Shown: positions 38,312 through 48,289 of the stretch, one piece after another
How positions within the stretch are numbered: position 1 is the stretch's first letter
Layout of the letters: the number at the start of each line of letters is the position of its first letter
NCBI GenBank assembly: GCA_022605425.2
Contig: JAKIMF020000011.1
Span: forward strand, 434,001 to 498,000
Reading direction: 5' to 3'
DNA: 64,000 nucleotides
Origin: Hamiltosporidium tvaerminnensis
Taxonomy: Eukaryota; Microsporidia; Dubosqiidae
Translations under genes and position numbers: made by a program
The notes under the pieces: generated by a model
Databases searched by the model: none
Seen by the model: only the letters and a program-made list of their open reading frames with translations
What the model was told of the DNA's origin: nothing

Positions 38312-38800
38312 CTAAGTCTTATGGTATTTTGTCACAATACCGTCCCAGGTCATTACATAAGGAATTATCTCTACATTGCATTTATAAATAAGACCTAACT
38401 CATTTTCTAATAGGTCATACTTCCTAAGCTTCTCTGTTTCAACTATTTGAAGAGAGTCTTGGGATGTGATTCCTACTTCGATGAGGGTTATCCTATTCTG
38501 TCTCTTGTCTAAAATAAATATATCTGGGCTGTTACACCGAATCTTGACATCAATTTTTATTCTGGTGTCCACTCTTATCTCTGCATATTCGTTATCAAGA
38601 ATTTCTTGAACTGAGTGGCTTCTAATTCGTTTCGAAGACTTAAACTTATATTTATTCAGCAAGAGTAAATGTATACATCGTACACTTCTTTATGTCGTCT
38701 AGTATAGTCATGACCAAGCATTTTTTCACATCTCGTTGCTAAGTGATCAACAGTTTTCCTAGACTGGTTGCAGTGTTGACACATACCTTCTGCACCCCAG
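38312..38800 (-). pseudogene. Zinc knuckle and restriction-like endonuclease of the LINE
   Basis: Downstream of the RT, CQHC...H....C (38783-38720) forms a CCHC knuckle followed by GHDYTRRHKEV, as in R2-type elements. After a frameshift near 38665 comes the endonuclease: RSHSVQEIL, CNSPDIFILD, LIEVGIT and TEKLRKYDLLENELG, giving the PD...E...K catalytic pattern that nicks target DNA for first-strand priming. This part is a continuous 116-codon frame with its catalytic residues intact. Confidence 0.85.
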
Positions 38801-39366
38801 AAAACATTTCTATCCTAGATATAACAGAACACTGCTTCATCACGTGGTCTTACACTTCCATTCTTTAACCATCTTGAGGAGTCATTTACACTTACCAGCT
38901 CGTTATTTCTAGCGCTATATAACTTTGAATGTAGTTTTCGGTTTTTGATTTCGTTATATGGGTTAGCTAGTTGAGCTTCTTCCAATTTCTTTTTTGTGAC
39001 TTCCTCTTCCAACCCGTATTTTATTTTTAAAAAGTTTTTAATTAGTGAAAGGTGGGTTTTATTATTATTCTCAACCTTTAGGATTGCTGCTCTTCTGGTC
39101 GATGTATCTTTATGTTTTTCCAGACAATCCAAGAGTTGCAAAAGCATATGTTCGCTTTTGAACTCGACACTATGTAAACCTCTTCCAAGTTCTTTACGTG
39201 GAAGGTATAGACGTTCTTTGCATCCTGGGCGTAGATGTATTTTGTTCTTTACTAACACTGCACGCACCGCATCATCTAACTTAGAGAAGTCAGCCGGTTC
39301 AAGTCGGAGTACACCTATATGATAGTTTAGTAAAGAAATTGCATGTTGATTAATGGCTTGAAATCA

Positions 39367-40520
39367 ATTTCTTGCATTTAATCTCGTGCGGCAAAGTCTT
39401 TCTACTCGTGCTATAATTTTAGTCTGTACTTCCTCAAAAGACTTACTTGTTGGAATTCCTCTGCTATCTTCTATAATTCCAAGGTATTTATAAACACCTA
39501 TTCCTTCAAGAAGAGTAGCAGTATCTTCACAACATGGATCATTAGTGGCTGACTTCTCTTTGTTAATTTCCAATCCTATATTATTCATAAACTTTTTAAC
39601 CTCCTCCGTCATTTCTTCCAATGTTTGTCCATCTTCGGCAAGGAGCTTAAGATCATCAATAAACAAGAGATGATTAGTTGCGTGGGATTCTGCATCTGTT
39701 TGTATTATCACCTTTGTGTATTTCTCATTAAGCTTTCGGCTCAATGGATCCATACACAATACAAACAACAACGGTGACAGACTATCTCTTTGCAGAATCC
39801 CTCTATCAATCTTCTTGCTCATGATTTTTTCAGGCCTTATTGATATATCAATTTTCCATTTTGATATAATTACCTTAATAAATAACAGAATCCAATCAGG
39901 TAAATCAAGGTTTCAATACATTGACTCAAATAAGCATGATCTATTGAATCATAAGCTTTTTTGACATTAATCCATGTTGCCTTAAGATTGTTTCCGTATT
40001 CCTTATTAATGGCAACATTCAATAAGGCCTGTTCTTTCGCTCCTTGCACTCCTCTAACCGCTCCCAACTGATTATCTGAAAGTAATTTTCGTCTTTCCAC
40101 CTAAACCTAAACCACTTTAGAAACACATTTTGTAGTCAGTTTATACAGGTTTGATATACAGGTTATTGGCCTGTAATCAGAGCCAGTCTTTGGTGTACCT
40201 TTAGGTATCAGATAATTAAGTCCACAATAATACCAATCGGCTTGAGGCGTTCCTTCTAAACATATGACTTTCACAATATCGTAAAGATATTTATGAAGGC
40301 TGGTAAGTTTCTTGATGTAAAAGTTGTAAATACCATCAATTCCAGCGGCTTTCCAGTTAGGCAGCCAATTGATGATATCTATAAACTCTTCAGGTGAAGG
40401 AAACGTGGTCTGTTGCGTATCTGACACGAAAGGTATCAAATACTCATCATATGTAACTACTTTATTATTTTTGTTCCACATTGTAGACCAAAATTCTGAA
40501 ATTTTGTCACGATGAACCAC
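39367..40520 (-). pseudogene. Reverse transcriptase domain of the LINE
   Basis: Visible RT motifs in order: GTPKTGSDYRPITCISNLYK; KLLSDNQLGAVRGVQG; motif A region WINVKKAYDSIDH; motif B GILQRDSLSPLLFVLCMDPL; motif C LLFIDDLKLLA; then LEINKEKSAT and GVYKYLGI. Motif C keeps its catalytic DD (codons at 39652-39657). In motif A the expected catalytic Asp is Asn (codon AAT at 39966-39968), so polymerase activity would be lost even without the stops at 40107 and 40101 and the frameshift near 39905. Confidence 0.88.
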
Positions 40521-41757
40521 ATGCTCAGATTCAACGTGCTCAGATAGCCTTCGGTAGAATCGACCTCGGAATAACTCAAACATAAGATTCTCTTTTCGAA
40601 ATTTCCTCCTACTTTCATACATCGTAATTTTTTTCTCGTACACATTCAAAGCCTCATTCTTCTTAACCAACGCCATAGAGAGATCATTTATTTTGCTTAA
40701 GTCTAGATTAAACTCTCGCATGATTTTCTTAAGGCTCTTCGTTTCCGAAGTAGAGAGCTTTTCCTGCTTACGAGCCTTCTCTAGGAGGTCTTTGGAAAGT
40801 ACTAACTTTGAAATTAAACTTTCTATGTTTCCTTCCAATCAGATCTAGACTTCTCCTTACGCGTTTCCTCGTCATAGCATACCTGGGCCGCCTGGATGAT
40901 TCGAGCTGCATCACTAACATTCTTAGGAACACGGGATTCAGCATATTCACCTGTGATCCGATTTATGAGTTCCAAAACTTTACTATCAACCAATTCACTT
41001 GGAAGTTTTTTAGTTCGGACCGCTACATCTCCGATTTCCTTCTCAGAGATTTCCTTGATTTTATACAAGAACTTTTCTCTCAGTTTCATATAGAGTGTGG
41101 TGCCACTTGAGGAACATGGCTCGGCGAGAAAAGTGGCGATTCTACGTCGCTCTCCATTCTTTTCTTGCCTTATTTCCCTTTCTGCCACATTATGTGTTAA
41201 TTTTTTTAACATATCGATATCAACAGTTCGACCAAATTTCCCATTATAGTACCTAAGAATTGCAGACCAGACATTTCTAGGCATTCTCTCAAACCTTTTT
41301 TTGCACTGCTCACATAGCAGATCTAGGCCATTCCTGCTCTACGGCTGTGATAAGTCAAGTATTGAATGCAATACCATCAGTCGATTTCCTTCTGGAATGG
41401 CAGGTGCATTGAGGTTTTCCATTGTGTTGGCTGGTCCACACGCAGAAGAATTGGGACAGGAAGAAGGGGGTACGGAATCGATCAGGCTGACTGGAGTAAC
41501 ATATAACGTAGTGCTCGATGGGGGGTGGGTGTTATTATGGAGGGTCGGTTGTGGTGGAAGTGTCTCGGATATAGTCACTACATCTCTATCACACGTTTTT
41601 GTCTTTTTTAAACTAATTTCCGAGTTGTTTACAGCCTTTATTTCTTCATTTTTTATATTTTCGCTGTCAACTTTTTTTCTTCTACCCATTAAAGAAAAAA
41701 TAACTGATATATTAAATATTTAATATATTTCTTATTTCAATTTAAACTTCTAATTAA

Positions 41758-41829
41758 GGTTTTATAGTGTAGTGGTTAGCACGGCAGACTCTGACTCTGC
41801 AAACCTGAGTTCGAATCTCAGTAAAACCA
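41758..41829 (+). tRNA. tRNA-Gln (anticodon CTG)
   Basis: A 72-base cloverleaf without intron. Acceptor stem GGTTTTA/TAAAACC pairs at all seven positions. The anticodon stem GCAGA/TCTGC holds loop CTCTGAC with anticodon CTG at 41791-41793, decoding CAG (glutamine). The T arm CTGAG-TTCGAAT-CTCAG is perfect, and the D arm contains AGTGTAGTGGTTAGCAC (A box). No CCA is encoded beyond the discriminator A. It sits head to head with the LINE, whose start codon is only 68 bp away. Confidence 0.97.
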
Positions 41830-41836
41830 TTTTTTT
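41830..41836 (+). terminator. RNA polymerase III T-run terminator
   Basis: Seven consecutive T residues directly after the tRNA 3' end, the standard pol III stop signal. Confidence 0.85.
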
Positions 41837-41857
41837 AATAATTTTATTATTTTCTGT

Positions 41858-42330
41858 AGTAAGTAAGAGAAATATAAGTATTGAATAAGAAAAAGAAGAG
41901 AGGTGTATAAGTAAAAGGAAGTAGTAAGAGAAATATAAGGTATTAAATAAGAAAAAGAAGAGAGGTGTATAAGTAAAAAGAAGTAGTAAGAGAAATATAA
42001 AGTATTAAATTGGAAAAGAAGTAAAAAGTAAGAAATAAAATATGAAAATAAAAGACAGAGAAGAGAAAGAGAGAAATACTAGAATAAGTTACTTATATAT
42101 AACAACAGAGAAGAGAACAAGAGAAATAACATAATTAATTACTAATATATAACGACAAGGAAGAGAGATAAAATAGTTACTTTCTATTTATATTAAGAAT
42201 AAGAGAAATAAATGAATTAATTACTAATATATAACGACAAGGAAGAGAAATAAATGAATTACTTTCTAATAATAACGACAGAGAAGAGAAATACATGAAT
42301 CACCTTCTAATATATTAAGAAGAATAGTCA
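41858..42330. repeat. Purine-rich degenerate tandem repeats
   Basis: First about 2.5 units of ~62 bp (core GTAAGAGAAATATAAG followed by AAGAAGAGAGGTGTATAAGT), then shorter degenerate units around AACGACAAGGAAGAGA with ACTAATATATA. The strand is strongly purine-biased. No coding signal. Confidence 0.8.
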
Positions 42331-42544
42331 ATAACAGTACAAATATAATATTTTAAGTTAAAATGTAACAGAGAACAGGTCATCAAATAATATTAAACAC
42401 TCAATGGTTTTTCTCTGTGTGGTTTGTTTAGAAGTAAATGTTTAAGAATTTTACTTCCCTTCGATGGGGGGTGAAATTAAATTTATTTAAATAGAAAAAA
42501 AGGAGGGGAAAAGAGAGGGAAAGATGAGAGAGAAAGATGAGAGG

Positions 42545-43140
42545 GATAAGTGGGTGTTAAGTATTATGATATAAGGGTGATGGTTAAAGGGGTGATAAGT
42601 ATTATGGTATTAGAGTAATAGTTAAAGGGGTGTTAAGTATTATGATATAAGGGTGATGGTTAAAGGGGTAATAAGTATTATGATATAATGGTGATGGTTA
42701 AAGGGGTGTTAAGAGATATGGTATAAGGGTGATGGTTAAAGGAGTGTTAATATTATGATATAATGGTGATGGTTAAAGGGGTGTTAATATTATGATATAA
42801 TGGTAATAGTTAAAGGGGTGTTAATATTATGATATAAGAGTAATAGTTAAAGGGGTGTTAATATTATGATATAAGGGTGAGGGTTAAAGGGGTGTTAAGA
42901 GATATCATATAAGTGTATTAGTTAAAGGGGTGTACAATATTCTGATGTTAATGTAATAGTTAAAGGGGTGTTAATATTATGATATAAGTGTAATAGTTAA
43001 AGGGGTGTTAATATTATGATATAAGTGTAATAGTTAAAGGGGTGTTAAGTATTATGATATAAGTGTATTAGTTAAAGGGGTGTACAATATTCTGATGTTA
43101 ATGTAATAGTTAAAGAGGTGTTAAGTAACTAAGTATGTAT
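42545..43140 (+). repeat. GTTAAAGGGGTGTTA array (array A)
   Basis: About 15 units of ~38-42 bp. The constant core is GTTAAAGGGGTGTTAA followed by TATTATGATATAAGNGTNAT. Units differ by small indels and a few substitutions, so turnover is active or recent. Its core is the reverse complement of the core of array B to the right. Confidence 0.9.
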
Positions 43141-43254
43141 ATATTTATAGAGGTGTTAATTATCAGATATAAAAACTAAGTGTTATATCATTCTATGTAA
43201 TTAAATGGAAGATATTTGGTTAATAATATTTAATTAACACCGATTGGATTAGAC

Positions 43255-43900
43255 TATGAGTAAGTGGTAATTAACACCCCTTTAAAAATTCTGTGAATTA
43301 CTGTCCATTAAAACCCCTTTAAATGTGTACAAATAAAATACTAGATTAACACCCCTTTAAAAATCTTGTGAATTTATGACCAATAAAACCCCTTTAAATA
43401 CACACAGATAAAATACTAGATTAACACCCCTTTAAAAATCTTGTGAATTTATGATCAATAAAACCCCTTTAAATACAAACACGAATATACTAGATTAACA
43501 CCTTAAAATAAAAAAAAAAAAAAAATAAATTAACCATTAAAAAAAAAAAAAAAAAAATAAAAAAAAAAAAAAAATTTAACACCCCTTTAAAAATCTTGTG
43601 AATTACTGTCGATTAAACCCCCTTTAAATACACACTGATAAAATACTAGATTAACACCCCTTTAAAAATTTTGTGAATTACTGTCCAATAAAACCCCTTT
43701 AAATACAAACACGAATATACTATATTAACACCCCTTTAAAAATCTTGTGAATTACTGTCCATAAAACCCCCTTTAAATACAAACACGAATATACTATATT
43801 AACACCCCTTTAAAAATCTTGTGAATTACTGTCCATAAAACCCCCTTTAAATACAAACACGAATATACTATATTAACACCCCTTTAAAAATAACAAAAAA
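43255..43900 (-). repeat. TTAACACCCCTTTAA array (array B)
   Basis: Seven or so units of ~74 bp: TTAACACCCCTTTAAAAAT, CTTGTGAATTACTGTCCA, TAAAACCCCCTTTAAATAC and AAACACGAATATACTATA. The core is the inverse of array A's core, so A and B face each other around ~43.2 kb. An A-rich run (about 43510-43575) interrupts the array. The three rightmost units are nearly identical. Confidence 0.9.
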
Positions 43901-44302
43901 AATATTAGATTAGCACCCCTTTAATCATATACAATACTATCACCCTTCTTATTAGCATAATTACTATTACCAACACCCCTTTAATTATTTACTAATACAC
44001 TACTTTAACACCCATTTATCCTTATCCTTACAAATAATAACACCCTCTAATACTACCCTGTTAATAACACCCTTATCCCTACTAATACTATCCCTACTAA
44101 CCCCCCCCCTACTCACCCCTAACACACACAACCCCCCCCCCTATACTTACTAAACCCTACCCACTAACTCCACCCCCCTCCCCCTCCTTACTTTAACCCT
44201 CCCCCACCCCCTCCCACTACTTATAATCTAACTTAAACTAACACCCTCCCTAATACTCCCTCCATAATTAACCTATAAACCACTCAAACTAACACCCTCC
44301 CT
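43901..44302. repeat. C-rich AACACCC-dispersed sequence
   Basis: Irregular AACACCC, ACTAATAC and oligo-C runs (up to nine C near 44100 and 44135) fill the 3' side of the Exo84-like gene. C is almost confined to the plus strand. I see no gene; it continues the AACACCC theme of array B into the gene. Confidence 0.75.
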
Positions 44303-45112
44303 TTACTCCCCTCCTAACATATCTACTATTAACTCCTTAATAACACCCTTATCCCTACTAATACTACCACCCTTCTTATTACAAGACAAATTATACATCA
44401 AATGTGTAAAATCATTTCCATCAAAAACAAAATATTCTTTAAAAATTTCTAAACACTTCCTATTACTAATTCTACCTACAAACATACTAATTAACACCTC
44501 AATTTGTACTTCTAAATTTAATTTATATCCAATCCAATCAACTTCCACACTATTTTCAATTTCTTTAAATAATTCTTTTTGTTGAAAATAAAATATTTTA
44601 TATTTTTTAAAAAGTTCTTTTATATAACCCTCTATCTTCTGTATAGAATTTACTTTCTCTAAAACCCCTCTTAATCTATTATTTAGATAGTAATATAACA
44701 TATTATAATGTGAGTTACTATTTAACACCCCTAGTCTACTACAAGTAAAAGCATTAACAGGGTGTTGTTTATATGTAGTGTTATTAAGAGGGTGTTGTTG
44801 ACTATTTAGTGTGTTAACACCTTTTATACTACTAGTACTGTTACTAACACCCCTATAACCACTAGTACTGTTACTAACACCCTTTATACTACTAGTACTG
44901 TTAACACCCTTATAACCACTAGTACTGTTACTAACACCCTTATAACCACTAGTACTGTTACTAACACCCTTATAATCACTAGTACTGTTACTAACACCCT
45001 TATAACTACTAGTACTGTTACTAACACCCTTATAACCACTAGTACTAACACCCTCTACCCCTACCCCTCTATTACTAACACCCTCTAACCCTACCCCTCT
45101 GTTACTAACACC
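44303..45112 (-). CDS. Exo84-like protein, C-terminal part
   Basis: A 269-codon open stretch with no start of its own: it opens just after TAG at 45113-45115 inside the minisatellite. It first encodes the decapeptide repeat (S-N-S-T-S-G-Y-K-G-V), then a Q/N-rich bridge, then ~140 residues of predicted helix (NNRLRGVLEKVNSIQKIE; VEVDWIGYKLNLEVQIEVLI; RKCLEIFKEYFVFDGNDF; THLMYNL). This helical pattern fits the C-terminal rods of exocyst subunits of the Exo84 type, so I read it as the missing end of the gene starting at 46443. At least two frame changes in 45113-45245 separate the halves. Alternatively it is a separate small gene starting near 44728. Confidence 0.5.
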   Translation of the reverse strand, partial: GVSNRGVGLEGVSNRGVGVEGVSTSGYKGVSNSTSSYKGVSNSTSDYKGVSNSTSGYKGVSNSTSGYKGVNSTSSIKGVSNSTSGYRGVSNSTSSIKGVNTLNSQQHPLNNTTYKQHPVNAFTCSRLGVLNSNSHYNMLYYYLNNRLRGVLEKVNSIQKIEGYIKELFKKYKIFYFQQKELFKEIENSVEVDWIGYKLNLEVQIEVLISMFVGRISNRKCLEIFKEYFVFDGNDFTHLMYNLSCNKKGGSISRDKGVIKELIVDMLGGE

Positions 45113-45245
45113 CTATAACCCTAGTACTGTTACTAACACCCTTATATACCACTTATTACTAACACCCTCTAACCCTATTATTATTAACACCCTTTCTACT
45201 ACCACCCTTATCACTAACACCCTCTAACCCTACCCCCCTATCACT
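44826..45245 (-). repeat. 30-bp coding minisatellite, frame-disrupted
   Basis: Plus-strand unit ACTAGTACTGTTACTAACACCCTTATAACC, about eight regular copies (44826-45050), then shorter 15-24 bp variants (AACACCCTCTAACCCTACCC type) to 45245. On the minus strand the 30 bp unit encodes ten residues in phase. Variants lacking 1 or 2 bases near 45113-45245 break the phase and create stops. Confidence 0.88.
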
Positions 45246-46443
45246 ACCACCCTCTATCACTAACACCCTCTAACCCTACCCCCATATCACTATCACCCTT
45301 TATACCACTACCCTTTATATTATAACTACTGTGTTCTATAACATACCCCTTTATCTTCTTATGTATTTCCCTGTTAACCTTTAACAGTGTTATTACTTCA
45401 TCAACAGAAGTAAGTTTTTCAAGTTTTAAATCAATATCAAGTAAATACCCGTTATTTACATAATTATATAATTCCTTATAATTAACAGTATTATAAAGAA
45501 AATAAGCATATAATTTATTAAGATATTTTACTTTTACATATTCAGGTAATGTTATTATACTTTTATAAGTGTTATATATCATATTAGAATTTAAAGATTT
45601 AAAAATTATTTTTTTTGTAGGAATTGATAGTGTTATATATTTAGAAGTATAAGATAAAGATAAAAGGTTATAGTTAAAGGCATTGTAAAGATAGTATTTG
45701 TTATTAGAAGTAGAAGTACCTATTATTAAGATATCATTAGTAAATATAAGGATAGCGTGTGTAGTATTGTTATTATCTTTGTTATTATTATTATTATTAT
45801 CTTTGTTATTATTATTATCTTTGTTATTATTATTATTATCTTTGTTATTATCTTTGTTATTATTAGCTTTATTATTTTCTTTATTAGATTTGTTACTTGT
45901 TGTTCTATTACTTTCTTTATTATCTATTATACTATTACTCTCTTCTCCCTCTTCTATTATACTACTACCCTCTTCTATTATACTATTTATACTACTACCC
46001 TTATCTATTATACTATTACCCTCTTCTACTATCTCTACTTTGTATTCTTCTATAAAATATCGATAATCTGTAATAAATACTGACATATCATCTATAAATA
46101 AAGATAAATGTTGTAAAAATATATTTTTTTGTTTTTTACTAATTTTAAGTAACTGTTTTTCAATACAAAAATCCTCATTACAGAGTAACGTATACTTAGA
46201 AAAATATTTGGCGGTTTTTTTTTTAAGAGAATAAAAAAATATTAAAATATTTCCATATTTGGATAATATTTGTATTAGATTGGAAGTATTTGTTATAAAT
46301 GTGGTGTATAAGGTATTGTTTAAAGATTTTAGTATTTCGTTGTGTGTGTGTTGTTGTGTTTTTATTATGTAGAGTGTAGGGTGTTGTATTTGTGTGTTTA
46401 TATATGTTGTAATGTCTATGTCTTTAAATGTTGAAGGATCCAT
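45244..46443 (-). CDS. EXO84: Exo84-like exocyst subunit, N-terminal part
   Basis: A 399-codon frame from ATG at 46443. Exo84 is a subunit of the exocyst, which tethers secretory vesicles to the plasma membrane. Residues 7-100 (DIDITTYINTQIQ ... LYTTFITNTSNLIQIL) fit the Vps51/Exo84 N-terminal helical region. Residues from about 115 to 310 fit a PH domain (HAILIFTNDILIIGTS at ~229-244), split by a low-complexity insert: SIIEEG repeats (145-175) then N/K/D runs (180-228) from TTATTATCTTTG-type trinucleotide expansion. Helices follow (ITLPEYVKVKYLNKLYAYFL). The frame ends at a TAG in the AACACCC minisatellite, and the expected C-terminal helices reappear in another frame at 44303-45112. CCCC lies 2 bases before the ATG. 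Family call is from layout and a few motifs, not from alignment. Confidence 0.6.
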   Translation of the reverse strand: MDPSTFKDIDITTYINTQIQHPTLYIIKTQQHTHNEILKSLNNTLYTTFITNTSNLIQILSKYGNILIFFYSLKKKTAKYFSKYTLLCNEDFCIEKQLLKISKKQKNIFLQHLSLFIDDMSVFITDYRYFIEEYKVEIVEEGNSIIDKGSSINSIIEEGSSIIEEGEESNSIIDNKESNRTTSNKSNKENNKANNNKDNNKDNNNNNKDNNNNKDNNNNNNKDNNNTTHAILIFTNDILIIGTSTSNNKYYLYNAFNYNLLSLSYTSKYITLSIPTKKIIFKSLNSNMIYNTYKSIITLPEYVKVKYLNKLYAYFLYNTVNYKELYNYVNNGYLLDIDLKLEKLTSVDEVITLLKVNREIHKKIKGYVIEHSSYNIKGSGIKGDSDMGVGLEGVSDRGW

Positions 46444-46445
46444 AA

Positions 46446-46449
46446 GGGG
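46446..46449 (-). promoter_or_regulatory. CCCC start-proximal signal of the Exo84-like gene
   Basis: Minus strand reads TATCCCCTTATG, the microsporidian CCC signal 2 bases from the start codon. It supports the chosen start. Confidence 0.65.
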
Positions 46450-46489
46450 ATAAGTATTGAGGAGATATAAGAAATAAATTAAAATAGAA

Positions 46490-46625
46490 GGGTTTAAGGG
46501 ATATAGGGATATAGGGTGATAGATATAGGGATGAGGGATATAGATATAGGGTTATAGATATAAGGATATAGGGTGATAGATATAGGGATATAGATATAAG
46601 GATATAGGGTTATAGATATAGGGAT
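46490..46625. repeat. ATATAGGG-type repeat
   Basis: Repeats built from GATATAGGGATATAGGGTGA and ATAGATATAGG in the 5' flank of the Exo84-like gene. Confidence 0.8.
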
Positions 46626-46677
46626 GGGTATTGAGGAGTAGAAGGGTTCTATATAAATATTTAAAGAGATATAATAA

Positions 46678-46868
46678 TAAGAAATGAGAAATAAGAAATA
46701 AGAAATGAGAAATAAGAAATAAGAAATAAGAAATAAGAAATAAGAAATAAGAAATAAGAAATGAGAAATAAGAAATAAGAAATAAGAAATAAGAAATAAG
46801 AAATAAGAAATAAGAAATAAGGAGATAATAAGATAAGGAGATAATAAGAAATAAGAAATAAGAAATAA
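46678..46868. repeat. 7-bp microsatellite (GAAATAA)
   Basis: About 25 heptamers GAAATAA with occasional GAAATGA and a short GGAGATAATAA interruption near 46820-46845. Confidence 0.92.
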
Positions 46869-47407
46869 GAGATGTTAATTTATTGTAAAAAAATGTGAAA
46901 TAAAATGAATATTTTAATTATAAATAGTATTAAATACATTTAAATTATAGTGAATGGTAGTTGGATTGGTTGTTTTAAATATTTGTATAAATAAAAGGTT
47001 TTTTAAATATAAATAAAAGGTTGTTTAAATAGAAATAAAAGGTTTTTTAAATTTAAATATTTGTATAAATGGTTTTTTAAATATTTGATAATAGTGTTTA
47101 GAGTTTATTGTAATTAGAATATTTTCTTATGGTTAATTATAAGGTTTATATGGTTTTATAATATATGTTTTGTACTAAGAGTTTAATTTTATCTTGAAAT
47201 ATAATTATTTCTTCTTATGGTTAATTATAATATATTTTGTACTAAGAGTTTAATTTTATTTTGATATTCTTTGATTGAAAAGTATTTTATTTTATATCTA
47301 TAACTTCATATCTGTAGTTTCTTATGTTAGTATATTTATAAGGAAATCTAAGATTTTATAAAATTTAATTTGTAGTTTCTTATTGGTATATTTCTTATAT
47401 TTAATTT
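46869..47407. other. AT-rich spacer with short direct repeats
   Basis: Direct repeats of AAATAAAAGGTTTTTTAAAT (about 46988-47060) and a twice-used TTTTGTACTAAGAGTTTAAT (near 47168 and 47232) lead into the 41 bp satellite. No gene. Confidence 0.7.
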
Positions 47408-48067
47408 ATAGTTTCTTATGTGTATATTTCTTATAGTAAGTTGATTCTTTGGTTTCTTATTTGTATATTTCTTATAGTAAGTTGATTCTTTGGTTTCATA
47501 TGTGTATATTTCTTATAGTAAGTTGATTCTTTAGTTTCTTATTTGTATATTTCTTATAGTAAGTTGATTCTTTAGTTTCATATGTGTATATTTCTTATAG
47601 TAAGTTGATTCTTTAGTTTCTTATTTGTATATTTCTTATATTTAACTGATTCTTTAGTTTCTTATTTGTATATTTCTTATAGTAAGTTGATTTTGTAGTT
47701 TCTTATTTGTATATTTCTTATAGTAAGTTGATTCTTTAGTTTCATATGTGTATATTTCTTATAGTAAGTTGATTCTTTAGTTTCTTATTTGTATATTTCT
47801 TATAGTAAGTTGATTCTTTAGTTTCTTATTTGTATATTTCTTATAGTAAGTTGATTCTTTAGTTTCTTATTTGTATATTTCTTATAGTAAGTTGATTCTT
47901 TAGTTTCTTATTTGTATATTTCTTATAGTAAGTTGATTCTTTAGTTTCTTATTTGTATATTTCTTATAGTAAGTTGATTCTTTAGTTTCTTATTTGTATA
48001 TTTCTTATAGTAAGTTGATTCTTTAGTTTCTTATTTGTATATTTCTTATAGTAAGTTGATTTTGTAG
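47408..48067. repeat. 41-bp satellite, about 16 copies
   Basis: Unit TAGTTTCTTATTTGTATATT followed by TCTTATAGTAAGTTGATTCTT. The last seven or so copies are nearly identical, while leftmost copies carry variants (CATATGTG, TATTTAACTGATT), a gradient expected from recent expansion at the right end. Degenerate half-units extend left to about 47320. No reading frame spans it. Confidence 0.95.
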
Positions 48068-48289
48068 TGATTATAACCAATATGTTGGAAGAATAATCTT
48101 AAAACTTATTCTTAAATTAAATTATTATTTATAGAAAGTCTTAATCTAAAGTGATTTAATGAATATAATATGTGTATGATATGTGTATTTTAAAAAACAT
48201 AACTACGGTCATTTTATAGAATATTGTAGGTTTAAAACAAAAAGATTAAATTTTTAAAGGTTTAATAAACAACTGGAGACTTCTATTTA

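Larger units (their letters stand above)
37878..41689 (-). mobile_element. Broken LINE with restriction-like endonuclease (R2/R4-type)
   Basis: A nearly complete non-LTR retrotransposon ORF of about 1,250 codons, read from ATG at 41689. Order: basic and S/T/P-rich N-terminus; CEQCKKRF zinc-finger-like motif near 41310; coiled, charged region (41.3-40.6 kb); reverse transcriptase (40.5-39.4 kb); thumb region containing RGLHSVEFKSEHMLL; CQHCNQS zinc knuckle; PD-type endonuclease; acidic E-rich tail. A restriction-like endonuclease after the RT, rather than an N-terminal AP endonuclease, places it with the R2/R4/NeSL group. The frame is dead: in-frame stops at 41339, 40107, 40101, 39364 and 38815, with frameshifts near 40835, 39905, 38665, 38315 and 38045. 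Composition is far more balanced than the flanks, so decay is recent compared with copy 2. Confidence 0.92.

Noticed and set aside
38996-41723. Several 60-140 codon plus-strand frames
   Set aside because: Antisense shadows of the LINE; the minus strand carries the reverse transcriptase and endonuclease motifs.
45698-46083. Plus-strand leucine- or isoleucine-rich frames
   Set aside because: Antisense of the asparagine/lysine repeat in the Exo84-like gene.
46678-48067. CRISPR-like or telomere arrays
   Set aside because: Units are contiguous without unique spacers, and no regular telomeric G-rich repeat is present at either window end; these are ordinary satellites.
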